In this document: positions 8,736 through 16,351 of the stretch, in pieces
Layout of the letters: each line of letters begins with the position of its first letter
How positions within the stretch are numbered: the first letter of the stretch is position 1
Origin: Mogibacterium sp.
Lineage (GTDB): Bacteria; Bacillota; Clostridia; Peptostreptococcales; Anaerovoracaceae
DNA length: 39,699 bases
NCBI GenBank assembly: GCA_012840975.1
Contig: DUVP01000024.1
Location: 1 to 39,699, forward strand
Direction: 5' to 3'
The notes under the pieces: generated by a model
Database searches by the model: none
What the model saw: only the letters and a program-made list of their open reading frames with translations
Told to the model about the DNA's origin: nothing
Program-made: the position numbers and the translations under genes

Positions 8736-9608
8736 TTATTGATGTAATTTTCTGACATACAAATCTTCTCTATCTTTAGCCAGATCTTTTACTCTAACGT
8801 TAACACTTTCCAGAGTGAAAGATGTCATTTTTGAAATCGCTTTGTAGACGTCTTTCTGCAGTCCGAGACACTTGTTTATCGTCTCGGAGTCTTTGATTGC
8901 CATCACATCAATTGTAATAGCGAGATTGGAGGTTTTCCCTGTTCCGAGTCTGTCAACAATGATTAAAGAATCGGAATATTTTTCCGCACATATCACAATT
9001 ATATCTCTAAGAACCTGTTCGTTGATCTTGAACGTGCCGAAATAACTGAATCTCGGTCTTACAACCGTTCTTTCACTAACATCTTCCTCGGTTTTTGCCG
9101 CCCCTCCTACATTTGTTCCCATCGCAAAATCTCTTATAATTTTAAGAGGATTCATAAAGTAACCGGCGAAATCCCTTCTGAGCTGTGCAACCGGTGCAGG
9201 AATGACATGCTCTCCTTGCCTCATTCTTCGGTTAGCAGCTGTCTGGCGCTCTTTTTCCGTAGTAATATCTTCGATATATATTCTTTCACCGACAGGAGGT
9301 AAGTTGAGAGCCGATGCAATCCAGTCTGTCATCCTGTCTGAAGTGCCGAGTATCATAAGTGTTTCCGGCTGATACTTTGCCAGAGCTTCTATTACTTCTT
9401 CCCGCTGATTCTGATAATAAAACAAAGCTGTCTTAATAGCCCCGGTCTTGGTTGCACATTTCTTGGCTGATGAGCCTGCAACAATCTGCCCCTTATATAT
9501 AAAGAGACCGTCGTCGATAATCGCATTTATATTCCTTTTCTGTGCAAGAGCTGTCGCTTGAAAACTTTTTCCCGTGCCGCTCTTTCCGGTAAATGATACT
9601 ATATTCAT
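8736..9608 (-). CDS. P-loop NTPase with a C-terminal Asp23/Gls24-like domain (290 aa)
   Basis: I do not recognise a characterised homologue. The N-terminus MNIVSFTGKSGTGKS has a Walker A motif (residues 8-15). LMILGTSDRMTDWIA follows at about 84-98. After a basic linker the C-terminal third (about 188-290) resembles the Asp23/Gls24 fold: FGTFKINEQVLRDIIVICAE, then alternating hydrophobics in LAITIDVMAIKDS, and LQKDVYKAISKMTSFTLESV with VNVRVKDL at the end, which is the usual Asp23 closing pattern. Asp23 proteins sit at the cell envelope in Firmicutes, so a nucleotide-dependent envelope or stress role is possible but only inferred. It is divergent from the ferredoxin gene (78 bases between starts) and followed by ogg. 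The ATP-binding call is sure; the Asp23-like call is by eye. Confidence 0.7.
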   Translation of the reverse strand: MNIVSFTGKSGTGKSFQATALAQKRNINAIIDDGLFIYKGQIVAGSSAKKCATKTGAIKTALFYYQNQREEVIEALAKYQPETLMILGTSDRMTDWIASALNLPPVGERIYIEDITTEKERQTAANRRMRQGEHVIPAPVAQLRRDFAGYFMNPLKIIRDFAMGTNVGGAAKTEEDVSERTVVRPRFSYFGTFKINEQVLRDIIVICAEKYSDSLIIVDRLGTGKTSNLAITIDVMAIKDSETINKCLGLQKDVYKAISKMTSFTLESVNVRVKDLAKDREDLYVRKLHQ

Positions 9609-9621
9609 ATACTATAACCTG

Positions 9622-9650
9622 TTTACAAATCAAAAAACTAGTGTTATACT
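9622..9650 (+). promoter_or_regulatory. Promoter of the ferredoxin gene
   Basis: TTTACA (9622-9627), 17 bases, TATACT (9645-9650). Near consensus, 37 bases before the start codon. Confidence 0.85.
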
Positions 9651-9686
9651 ACAGTCGTATCTTAGATGTTATAAGGAGGATTAAAA

Positions 9687-9854
9687 ATGGCTTATAAAAT
9701 TACAGATGACTGCATCGCTTGCGGAGTTTGTGCAGAAGGTTGTCCTGTAGACGCAATCAGCGAAGGAACTCCTTACGTTATCGATGCTGATGCTTGTATC
9801 GACTGTGGCGTATGTGGATCAAACTGCCCTGTAGGCGCAGCTGTTGAAGCATAA
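9687..9854 (+). CDS. Clostridial-type 2[4Fe-4S] ferredoxin (55 aa)
   Basis: A small electron carrier with two CxxCxxCxxxCP clusters: CIACGVCAEGCP and CIDCGVCGSNCP, separated by the usual short linker. At 55 residues it has the size of classical clostridial ferredoxin. The ATG follows a strong AAGGAGG site. It has its own near-consensus promoter and a strong terminator, so it is a highly expressed monocistronic gene. It could serve as redox partner for the 2-oxoacid oxidoreductase encoded at 29234-31847, which is an inference from pathway logic, not from linkage. Confidence 0.97.
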   Translation: MAYKITDDCIACGVCAEGCPVDAISEGTPYVIDADACIDCGVCGSNCPVGAAVEA

Positions 9855-9882
9855 TCGCACAACACGATTGTCGTGCATTCAG

Positions 9883-9915
9883 AAAGTCCCGTAGCTCTGG
9901 CTGCGGGACTTTTAT
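9883..9915 (+). terminator. Terminator of the ferredoxin gene
   Basis: AAAGTCCCG (9883-9891) pairs with CGGGACTTT (9904-9912), followed by TATATT. The A-run on the left may let it also end the rex transcript coming from the other side. Confidence 0.88.
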
Positions 9916-9916
9916 A

Positions 9917-10567
9917 TTACTTGATATTCGTTCTTTGGTTTTTGTTCTTAATCAAGAAGGAAAGCGTGTGCAGGCTGTCCGACAGATGAACCGACTCGAG
10001 AGCCACATTGTCGGGCACAATAAGATCGATAGGTGCAAAGTTCCAGATTCCTTTCACTCCGCCTGCGACCAGATGATTTGCAACATCCTGTGCATTTTCT
10101 CTGTTTACGCATATAATTCCAATAGCAATAGATGCTTCCTTAATATAATCTTCAAGTCTGGAATAATCCATAACCTCAACATCGTTAATCCAGTTTCCGA
10201 TTATTTTAGGATTGACGTCAAAAAGACCCATGATTTTAAAACCTATTTTGTAATAATAGGTATAATTGGTTATAGCCTGACCAAGGTTTCCTACACCGAC
10301 AATTACCGTTCTGTATTCTCTGTCAAGACCCAGAATCCTGTTGATCTCTTTATACAGTTTGTCAACTTCATATCCGTATCCCTGTTGTCCAAACTCTCCA
10401 AATGTATTCAGATCCTGTCTTATCTGGGAGGCTGTATAACCTATCAATTCACTCAACTCATTAGAGGATATCTTTTTGACACCCTTAGTCTGAAGAATCC
10501 CAAGATATCTTCTGTATCTTGGTAATCTTCTGATAATTGCATTTGATATCTTAATATTCTTACTCAT
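9917..10567 (-). CDS. rex: Redox-sensing transcriptional repressor Rex (216 aa)
   Basis: Senses the NADH/NAD ratio and represses fermentation and energy genes. An N-terminal winged helix (RRLPRYRRYLGIL, then ISSNELSELIGYTASQIRQD with the recognition helix, FGEFGQQGYGY) is followed by a Rossmann fold with VIVGVGNLGQAI at about residues 88-99 and the C-terminal swapped helix. Length is typical. It lies 29 bases downstream of acpP and is probably co-transcribed from the acpP promoter. No Rex operator of the TTGTTAA type was found in the nearby intergenic regions. Confidence 0.97.
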   Translation of the reverse strand: MSKNIKISNAIIRRLPRYRRYLGILQTKGVKKISSNELSELIGYTASQIRQDLNTFGEFGQQGYGYEVDKLYKEINRILGLDREYRTVIVGVGNLGQAITNYTYYYKIGFKIMGLFDVNPKIIGNWINDVEVMDYSRLEDYIKEASIAIGIICVNRENAQDVANHLVAGGVKGIWNFAPIDLIVPDNVALESVHLSDSLHTLSFLIKNKNQRTNIK

Positions 10568-10596
10568 CTTAGATTTTCTTTCTTTCTATAATACAA

Positions 10597-10824
10597 CTAC
10601 TTATTTTCTTCTATATATTTTACGATATCACCTACTATAGTAAAATCCTCCGCAATATCGTCCGGAATCTCTATTCCGTATTCTTCTTCTATTGCAAGAA
10701 CAATCTCAACGGCATCCAGAGAATCCGCTTCCAGATCTTTCATAATATCCGTATCCATCGTTATCGTCGATTCGTCAAGATCGAGCTGTTCAACTATCAA
10801 TTCTTTAATTTTTTCAAATACCAT
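10597..10824 (-). CDS. acpP: Acyl carrier protein (75 aa)
   Basis: Carries the growing acyl chain in fatty-acid synthesis on a 4'-phosphopantetheine attached to Ser in the motif ADSLDAVEIV (about residues 33-42). Acidic, four-helix sequence of standard length, start ATG with a GGAGAA site. It stands apart from the rest of a fab cluster, first in a unit with rex. Confidence 0.96.
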   Translation of the reverse strand: MVFEKIKELIVEQLDLDESTITMDTDIMKDLEADSLDAVEIVLAIEEEYGIEIPDDIAEDFTIVGDIVKYIEENK

Positions 10825-10854
10825 AGCTGTTCTCCTTCTCTTTTGTATACTTAA

Positions 10855-10883
10855 ATTATAATGTAGTATTGTGTTCTAATCAA
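10855..10883 (-). promoter_or_regulatory. Promoter of acpP-rex
   Basis: Minus strand TTGATT (10878-10883), 17 bases, perfect TATAAT (10855-10860), 31 bases before the acpP start. Confidence 0.85.
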
Positions 10884-10909
10884 CTTTTTATGTATGTTCT
10901 TTCTTAATG

Positions 10910-12841
10910 TTACTGGATATCCATCCATTCATCATAAAGACGGGCCACTTCTTTTTTATATTCTTCTAATATATCAGCCTGCTCCTGAAGCCATTCGTAT
11001 CTATGTAAGTTCTCAGGTTCGCACAAAGAAGCTTCCAGATCTGCAATCACTTCTTCAATTTCATGTATACTTGTTTCAAGCTCTTCAACCCGCCTGAGTC
11101 TCCTTCTTTCTTTAGCCTCTTTTCTCTTCTTTGCTTCTCTCTCTTCTTCTGCTGAAAGCACAATTTCCGTAATATCAGCAGATTCGGACTCTGTAGCCGA
11201 AGATGAAGATGTAACCTCATTTGTTTCTTCAAACTCTTTTGACTTTTCTACATAATATTCAAAATTACCCTTGTATTCTACCAGTCCGTCTTCTGTTAAT
11301 TCAAGTATTCTGTCAGGAATTTTTGTCAGAAGATATCTGTCATGTGAGACAATTATAAGGGTTCCCTTGAACTCCAGTAATGCACTCTCTACTACCTCTT
11401 TGGAAGGAATGTCAAGATGGTTGGTAGGTTCGTCTAAAACGAGAGTATTCGCACCGGAGAGCATCAGCTTCAGGAAAGAAAGTTTTGCTTTCTCTCCGCC
11501 TGATAAAGAACTGACTGTTTTGAACACATCGTCTCCTTTGAAAAGGAATCTTCCGAGTAGAGATCTCATTTCCGTATCTGTATAGAGATGATAGGCATTC
11601 TTCATCTCTCCGAGAACTGTTTCTTTGTCGTCAAGCAGTCTTTGTCCCTGGTCGTAATATCCGAAATTTACATTGTATCCGATCTTGAGATATCCGCTAT
11701 CCGGTTTTTCCTTACCCGTTATGATTTTAAGCAAAGTAGTCTTTCCGATACCGTTATCACCTATTATGCAGATTCTTTCACCCTTCCTTATATTGAAGGA
11801 TACATTTTTAAACAAAACTCTATCGCCAAAGCTTTTTACCAGATCCTCTGATATGGCAACATCGTTACCGCTTTTATAATCAGCATCGAAAGCCAGTTTC
11901 ATCTTATCCTGTTTTGTATGAGGTTTTGATATTTTTTCTATTTGAGCAAGTCTTTTTTCCCTTGACCTTGCCCGCTTTGCCAGATGTTCCGTTCCGTGTT
12001 GCTTAAACCTTCGAATCATCTCTTCCTGTCTTATTGTCTCTTTTTGCTGTTTTTCATACTCTTTCCGTCTTGCCTCAAGGCGTTCGTTTTTTCGTACAAG
12101 AGATTCTGAATAGTTCCCCGAATAAATTTCCAAACTTCCGTCATTCATATCAAAGACTTTGTTTACAATTTTATCGAGAAAATATCTGTCGTGAGATACT
12201 GCAAGTATAGTTCCCTGATATGCTTTTAAAAAGCTTTCAAGCCATGAAAGCATATTCAGGTCAAGATGATTGGTAGGTTCGTCTAAAATCAAAATATCGG
12301 GCTTTCTGAGCAGTATACATGCGAGTGCTAGTCTGGTTCTTTCACCGCCGGAAAGTTTGTCAGTTGTCTTACTGAGATCTTCTTCGCTGAATCCCATATG
12401 CTCAATTATCGCTCTAAGTTCACTTTTATATGTATACCCGCCCTGTTTTTCGTATTCTTCCATTAAAGCCGTATAGGCATCAAGGCTGCAATCAAAGCTC
12501 GGACACTTATGATCTGATATCTTAACACTCAGATTGCGAATATCTTTTTCCATCTGTTGCAGATGTGCGAAAGTCTTCTGTGCTTCCGACTCTACAGTAC
12601 CACCTGAAATAAAATTATTCTTCTGCCTTAAATATCCTATCGTCAATCCGCTCCTGATATAAATGTTTCCGGACGACTCTTTAATCTCACCTGCTATAAT
12701 TTCAAGAAGAGTTGTCTTTCCCGCCCCGTTCGGTCCGACAATACCTATCCTGTCACCCCTGTTTACATTAAACGAAACATCATCAAGGACAACATCTATT
12801 CCATAAGTTTTACTGATATTCTTACCGGATATTACCAGCAT
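10910..12841 (-). CDS. ABC-F family ATPase (643 aa)
   Basis: A soluble protein with two ABC domains and no membrane segment. The first has GPNGAGKTT and LSGGERTRLALA with LILDEPTNHLD; the second has GDNGIGKTT, SLSGGEKAKLSFL and LVLDEPTNHLD. The interdomain linker (about 240-330) is long, charged and helical, the P-site tRNA interaction motif of ABC-F proteins. A C-terminal acidic/basic coiled coil (about 545-643, KKRKEAKERRRLRRVEEL) follows. ABC-F proteins act on the ribosome, as translation factors or as target-protection resistance factors. The C-terminal coiled coil favours the Uup/YdiF/YfmR-like housekeeping side. It is last in the long tatD-to-ABC-F run, 36 bases behind tsaD. Confidence 0.93.
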   Translation of the reverse strand: MLVISGKNISKTYGIDVVLDDVSFNVNRGDRIGIVGPNGAGKTTLLEIIAGEIKESSGNIYIRSGLTIGYLRQKNNFISGGTVESEAQKTFAHLQQMEKDIRNLSVKISDHKCPSFDCSLDAYTALMEEYEKQGGYTYKSELRAIIEHMGFSEEDLSKTTDKLSGGERTRLALACILLRKPDILILDEPTNHLDLNMLSWLESFLKAYQGTILAVSHDRYFLDKIVNKVFDMNDGSLEIYSGNYSESLVRKNERLEARRKEYEKQQKETIRQEEMIRRFKQHGTEHLAKRARSREKRLAQIEKISKPHTKQDKMKLAFDADYKSGNDVAISEDLVKSFGDRVLFKNVSFNIRKGERICIIGDNGIGKTTLLKIITGKEKPDSGYLKIGYNVNFGYYDQGQRLLDDKETVLGEMKNAYHLYTDTEMRSLLGRFLFKGDDVFKTVSSLSGGEKAKLSFLKLMLSGANTLVLDEPTNHLDIPSKEVVESALLEFKGTLIIVSHDRYLLTKIPDRILELTEDGLVEYKGNFEYYVEKSKEFEETNEVTSSSSATESESADITEIVLSAEEEREAKKRKEAKERRRLRRVEELETSIHEIEEVIADLEASLCEPENLHRYEWLQEQADILEEYKKEVARLYDEWMDIQ

Positions 12842-12877
12842 TAAAATTCAATCTCCTTTATAACCCAGTAAATAATC

Positions 12878-13894
12878 TTAAAATCCAAGCGATGGATCGG
12901 CATCCAGATCGAAGTCTGAACATTCTCCATTCATGTATGCGTAATAAGCCGAAACAGCCATCATCGCCGCATTATCAGTGCATAAAACCGGACTCGGTCT
13001 CAATACCTCTATACCGTTCTCCGCTGCTTTAACAGTCATCAGTTCTCTCAGTCTTGTATTGGACGCGACACCGCCTGCCATCACAATTCTTCTCTGATTA
13101 TATTTAACAGCTGCCGCAATTGCTTTATCTGCAAGAACTTCTACCACTGCTTCCTGAAAACTTGCCGCAACATCACAGACATTGATTTTTCTGCCTGCCT
13201 GTTTTTCCGTATTAAGGTAGTTAAGTGCCTGAGTTTTGAGTCCTGAAAAACTGAAATCAAAGCTTCCGGGTTCAAGATATACTCTCTTGAATGCCACGGC
13301 CTCTTTATTTCCTTCTTTTGCAGCTTTATCTATTTTAGGTCCGCCCGGATATCCGAGTCCTATAACCCTGGCAATTTTATCAAAGGCTTCTCCTGCCGCA
13401 TCGTCTCTTGTTTCTCCAAGTTTGACACATGTATTGTATGACGGAACATTCACTATATTGGTATGTCCTCCCGATACGATCAAAGCCATAAACGGAGGTT
13501 CGAGCTCCGGATATTCAAGGTAAGCTGCCGCTATATGTCCCTGCATATGATTAACTCCGACCAGCGGAATATCAAGAGCATATGCAATGCTTTTTGCTGC
13601 AGCAACTCCGATAATGAGAGCTCCTACAAGACCGGGCCCATATGTTACTCCGACAAGGTCTATATCCTCAGGGTTAACATCAGCGTCCTTCATAGCCTTT
13701 TCTATTGTAATGTTTATATTCTCAAGGTGCTTTCTCGATGCAATCTCGGGAACAACACCGCCGAATTCCGTATGTATATTAATCTGTGAACTTATTACAC
13801 TACTAAGAAGCTGACGACCGTCAGCTGTAATCGCCGCCGCTGTTTCATCGCAGCTGGTCTCTATTCCCAGTGTAATAAATTTCCCATCCTTCAT
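12878..13894 (-). CDS. tsaD: tRNA threonylcarbamoyladenosine synthase TsaD (338 aa)
   Basis: Transfers the threonylcarbamoyl group to A37 of ANN-decoding tRNAs, together with TsaB and TsaE. ASKHA-fold ATPase: LGIETSCDETAAAI at residues 9-22, metal-binding His116 and His120 in NHMQGH, VSGGHT, the DDAAGEAFDK segment, and a C-terminal CTDNAAMMA with the third metal ligand. Full length. Its start is three bases from the rimI stop, in the tsaE-tsaB-rimI-tsaD block. Confidence 0.98.
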   Translation of the reverse strand: MKDGKFITLGIETSCDETAAAITADGRQLLSSVISSQINIHTEFGGVVPEIASRKHLENINITIEKAMKDADVNPEDIDLVGVTYGPGLVGALIIGVAAAKSIAYALDIPLVGVNHMQGHIAAAYLEYPELEPPFMALIVSGGHTNIVNVPSYNTCVKLGETRDDAAGEAFDKIARVIGLGYPGGPKIDKAAKEGNKEAVAFKRVYLEPGSFDFSFSGLKTQALNYLNTEKQAGRKINVCDVAASFQEAVVEVLADKAIAAAVKYNQRRIVMAGGVASNTRLRELMTVKAAENGIEVLRPSPVLCTDNAAMMAVSAYYAYMNGECSDFDLDADPSLGF

Positions 13895-13897
13895 AAT

Positions 13898-14347
13898 TTA
13901 TATATCCTTATTCATCAGCAGGGCATCTTCGTTGTTATCTTTATAATATTCTCTCCTGATGCCTACGGTTATAAAGCCATGTTTTTCATACATGCTTATC
14001 GCAGCCTTATTGCTTCTCCTGACTTCAAGTGTAATAAGCCGGCAATCTTTAGTCTTGGATACTTCAATAAGATGTGAGAGCATAGCATCACCTATGCCCT
14101 TTCCCCTATATTCTTCCAAAACAGCTATATTGTTAATCTGTGCTTCTCCTCCAATAATCCACACATCTGCATAACCGACTTTCTCTCCATTCTTATCGGC
14201 TACAATCACATATGCTTTTTCATTTTGAGTCACATCGTAAGTAATTGCCTTTGCACTCCACGGTGTATTTGAACTCTCAACTTCTATACGGGTTATCGCA
14301 GGAATATCGCTTAACTTTGCCTTGCGAATCTCGATTTCTTTATTCAT
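13898..14347 (-). CDS. rimI: Ribosomal protein S18-alanine N-acetyltransferase RimI (149 aa)
   Basis: GNAT-fold acetyltransferase. The acetyl-CoA binding motif is EEYRGKGIGDAMLSHLIE (about 78-95), with RRSNKAAISMYEKHGF in the C-terminal part, characteristic of RimI. It sits between tsaB and tsaD, the classic position in Firmicutes. Length is normal. Substrate is assumed from family and context. Confidence 0.93.
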   Translation of the reverse strand: MNKEIEIRKAKLSDIPAITRIEVESSNTPWSAKAITYDVTQNEKAYVIVADKNGEKVGYADVWIIGGEAQINNIAVLEEYRGKGIGDAMLSHLIEVSKTKDCRLITLEVRRSNKAAISMYEKHGFITVGIRREYYKDNNEDALLMNKDI

Positions 14348-14363
14348 CTCTGATCTCTCTTAT

Positions 14364-15107
14364 TTATTGCAGATTTTTTATTCTTGAACTGAGAGTTCCT
14401 TCTCTCCGTCTCTGTTCCGCTTCGGCAAGTCTCATATAATCCGGAAATAAATCATTATAATGGATTATCTCTCCCGCTTTTGCTTTGATTGCCGCCAGTA
14501 CTGCGACATTTTCGGCATTTTGGTATCTTGCTTCTTTATCTGCAAGGATAAAGTCTTTCATCCCGGCTTTTATAATATCGTCGTAAGCATCAATCCCGTC
14601 ACCTGTAAAGCAAACTCTGCCTTTATGTTCAGAGGATAATACTTCCAGCATTTCCTCTATCATATATTGCCTGTCTTCATTCAGTTTAATAAGCGGAAGA
14701 TCGGTACTGTTCTGCCATATTCCGGAATATATCTGCTGCCTTCTTGCATTTATCATAGGCACTATCAGTTCACAGGATTTATATCTTTCATCACAACTTA
14801 TTCCGGCAGCCATTGCTTCAAGTGAGGACACCCCTATGCAAGGAATATCAAACATCTGAGCAAGAGTTTTTGCTGTAGTGACCCCTATCCTTATTCCGGT
14901 GAAAGAACCGGGACCGACGGAAGCCGCTATATGGCTGAGCTCTCTTTTCATTTTGCCAGCCTTTGACAATGCCGTATCAGACAATGTAATAATTTCTCGC
15001 AGATGATTCATCTCACCTTCCGATTGAGCACAAAAACAATTACCGTCACCGTCGATAACAGCTGCCGATGCGTGTTTTCCCGTTGTCTCTATTGCAAGTA
15101 TCAGCAT
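14364..15107 (-). CDS. tsaB: TsaB, subunit of the t6A synthase complex (247 aa)
   Basis: Non-catalytic ASKHA paralogue of TsaD that scaffolds the TsaBDE complex. Start ATG at 15107 (MLILAIETTGKHASAAV) is preferred over an in-frame GTG at 15119 because it gives the canonical N-terminus and has GAGG six bases upstream. Further signatures are AASVGPGSFTGIRIGVTTAKTLA and CIGVSSLEAMA. It begins 8 bases after the tsaE stop. Confidence 0.95.
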   Translation of the reverse strand: MLILAIETTGKHASAAVIDGDGNCFCAQSEGEMNHLREIITLSDTALSKAGKMKRELSHIAASVGPGSFTGIRIGVTTAKTLAQMFDIPCIGVSSLEAMAAGISCDERYKSCELIVPMINARRQQIYSGIWQNSTDLPLIKLNEDRQYMIEEMLEVLSSEHKGRVCFTGDGIDAYDDIIKAGMKDFILADKEARYQNAENVAVLAAIKAKAGEIIHYNDLFPDYMRLAEAEQRRREGTLSSRIKNLQ

Positions 15108-15115
15108 TACTTTCC

Positions 15116-15550
15116 TCACTGTTCTATAGTAACAATTCGTTCGTCTTCTTTTTCCCCGTATTCAATCTTGATGATTACGGACTCCTCAGGCAAAACATCA
15201 GCGACAATATCAGCCCACTCAATTATGCATACTCCTTCACCTGAAAGATAATCTTCAGCACCTGTATCCAGCAGTTCGTCTCCATTGCTAAGCCTATATA
15301 CATCATAATGGTACAAAGGCAGTCTTCCGCTTTTGTACTCTTTAACTATCGTAAAAGTGGGACTGCTTACGTTTTCTTTAACTCCCAGTCCTTCGGCAAT
15401 ATATCCTGTCAAAGCAGTCTTTCCTGTTCCGAGGTCTCCAAGAAGAGCAATGACATCGCCCGCCTCGATGTCATTTGCTATCAATAAGCCTAAAGCCCTC
15501 GTTTCCTCTTCGGAATTTATTTTAATAATTCTTTTTCTCCGATTTTTCAA
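15116..15550 (-). CDS. tsaE: TsaE, ATPase of the t6A synthase complex (144 aa)
   Basis: P-loop ATPase that resets the TsaBD complex. Walker A GDLGTGKT (about 38-45), switch region SSPTFTIVKEY, LYHYDVYRL and IIEWAD are all family hallmarks. The only sensible start is TTG at 15550 with a poor Shine-Dalgarno site, 10 bases behind the ribU stop, so translation probably relies on coupling. Confidence 0.95.
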   Translation of the reverse strand: MKNRRKRIIKINSEEETRALGLLIANDIEAGDVIALLGDLGTGKTALTGYIAEGLGVKENVSSPTFTIVKEYKSGRLPLYHYDVYRLSNGDELLDTGAEDYLSGEGVCIIEWADIVADVLPEESVIIKIEYGEKEDERIVTIEQ

Positions 15551-15560
15551 TGTTTCTTTT

Positions 15561-16127
15561 CTAAGCTTTCTTCTGCTTTATAAATACATCTTTACGAAGG
15601 AAACCCGATATCCTCTTGTATAGTACAAACGTAAGCAATGAGTTCACTACCGATTTTGCTAAATTAAACGGCAGAATCACGGTAGGTATCATTGCCAATA
15701 CCGCTTTTACCGGAGCACCTATAAAAACAGGTGTTATAATAAGATTCATCCCGCACATAACAGCTGTCGAAATTATAATTGATACAAGAAGTGCCTGGAT
15801 TGCCCTCTTCTTTGTCCTGCATCTGTTATACATAACGCCTATCACGATTACAACGATTCCGGTTGCAATAAAATGCATCAGGAAACCGTAAATTCCGTCT
15901 CCTCCCAACAGGAATGCCTGTATAAAACAGACAACAAAAGTTACTAAAAGTCCCGCCACCGGCCCGAATGCAAATGAAGTGATATAGATAGGTACATCTG
16001 CCGGATCGTACACCAGGAACGGTGCCGGTGGAAAAGGTATCCTTACGAGTAGCATTAATACTACCGAAAGTGCTGTCATAATTGCCAGCCTGGCTATCAT
16101 AGCCGTACTGATTTTGTTTTGGTTCAT
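15561..16127 (-). CDS. ribU: Riboflavin ECF transporter S component RibU (188 aa)
   Basis: Membrane substrate-binding component of an energy-coupling-factor transporter for riboflavin. Six hydrophobic segments are visible. The N-terminal RIPFPPAPFLVYDPADVPIY and GDGIYGFLMHFIAT match RibU. The ATG follows GGAGGA. An FMN riboswitch in the leader supports the substrate assignment independently. The EcfA and EcfT energising subunits are not in the window. Confidence 0.94.
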   Translation of the reverse strand: MNQNKISTAMIARLAIMTALSVVLMLLVRIPFPPAPFLVYDPADVPIYITSFAFGPVAGLLVTFVVCFIQAFLLGGDGIYGFLMHFIATGIVVIVIGVMYNRCRTKKRAIQALLVSIIISTAVMCGMNLIITPVFIGAPVKAVLAMIPTVILPFNLAKSVVNSLLTFVLYKRISGFLRKDVFIKQKKA

Positions 16128-16180
16128 AACATATTCCTCCTATTTGAATTTAGATGGAATCTGTCAGGTAAGAATAATGA

Positions 16181-16198
16181 CCCTGACTTATGTCAAGG
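16181..16198 (-). promoter_or_regulatory. Candidate expression-platform hairpin between FMN aptamer and ribU
   Basis: On the minus strand CCTTGAC-ATAA-GTCAGGG can form a stem. The same GTCAGG can instead pair with CCTGAC further downstream (16163-16168 region), so two exclusive folds exist. Neither is followed by a good T-run, so this is not a textbook terminator. Confidence 0.4.
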
Positions 16199-16221
16199 CC
16201 ATACATTACAAAATACGTAAC

Positions 16222-16346
16222 GTCTCGTTTCTTTCATCCGGACTATACCGTCGGTACCGGATTCTAACCGGTTCAGCTTTAGCTCGTGGACTACACTTTC
16301 GTGATCACCACCGGTGTGGACTTTCACCACGCCCTGAAACAGATAT
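16222..16346 (-). promoter_or_regulatory. FMN riboswitch (RFN element) of ribU
   Basis: On the minus strand, in order, the conserved blocks are: CAGGGCGTGGTGAAAGTCC, ACCGGTGGTGATCACG, AGTCCACGAGC, a GGTTAGAATCC hairpin, and ACCGACGGTATAGTCCGGATG followed by AAAGAAACGAGA closing the base stem with TCTGTTTC (blocks are given separately). These match the RFN consensus closely. The aptamer starts about 6 bases after the pepV stop codon. Confidence 0.96.
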
Positions 16347-16351
16347 TCGTT

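Noticed and set aside
8684-9686. Prophage or mobile origin for the P-loop/Asp23-like gene
   Set aside because: Base composition and codon use look like the neighbours, and no integrase, repeat or tRNA junction is nearby.
9600-9690. Rex operator controlling the ferredoxin or P-loop gene
   Set aside because: No TTGTTAA-N4-TTAACAA-like or TTGTGAA-like palindrome is present.
9935-10525. Plus-strand open frame opposite rex
   Set aside because: Antisense shadow of a certain gene with no Shine-Dalgarno site; composition is not protein-like.
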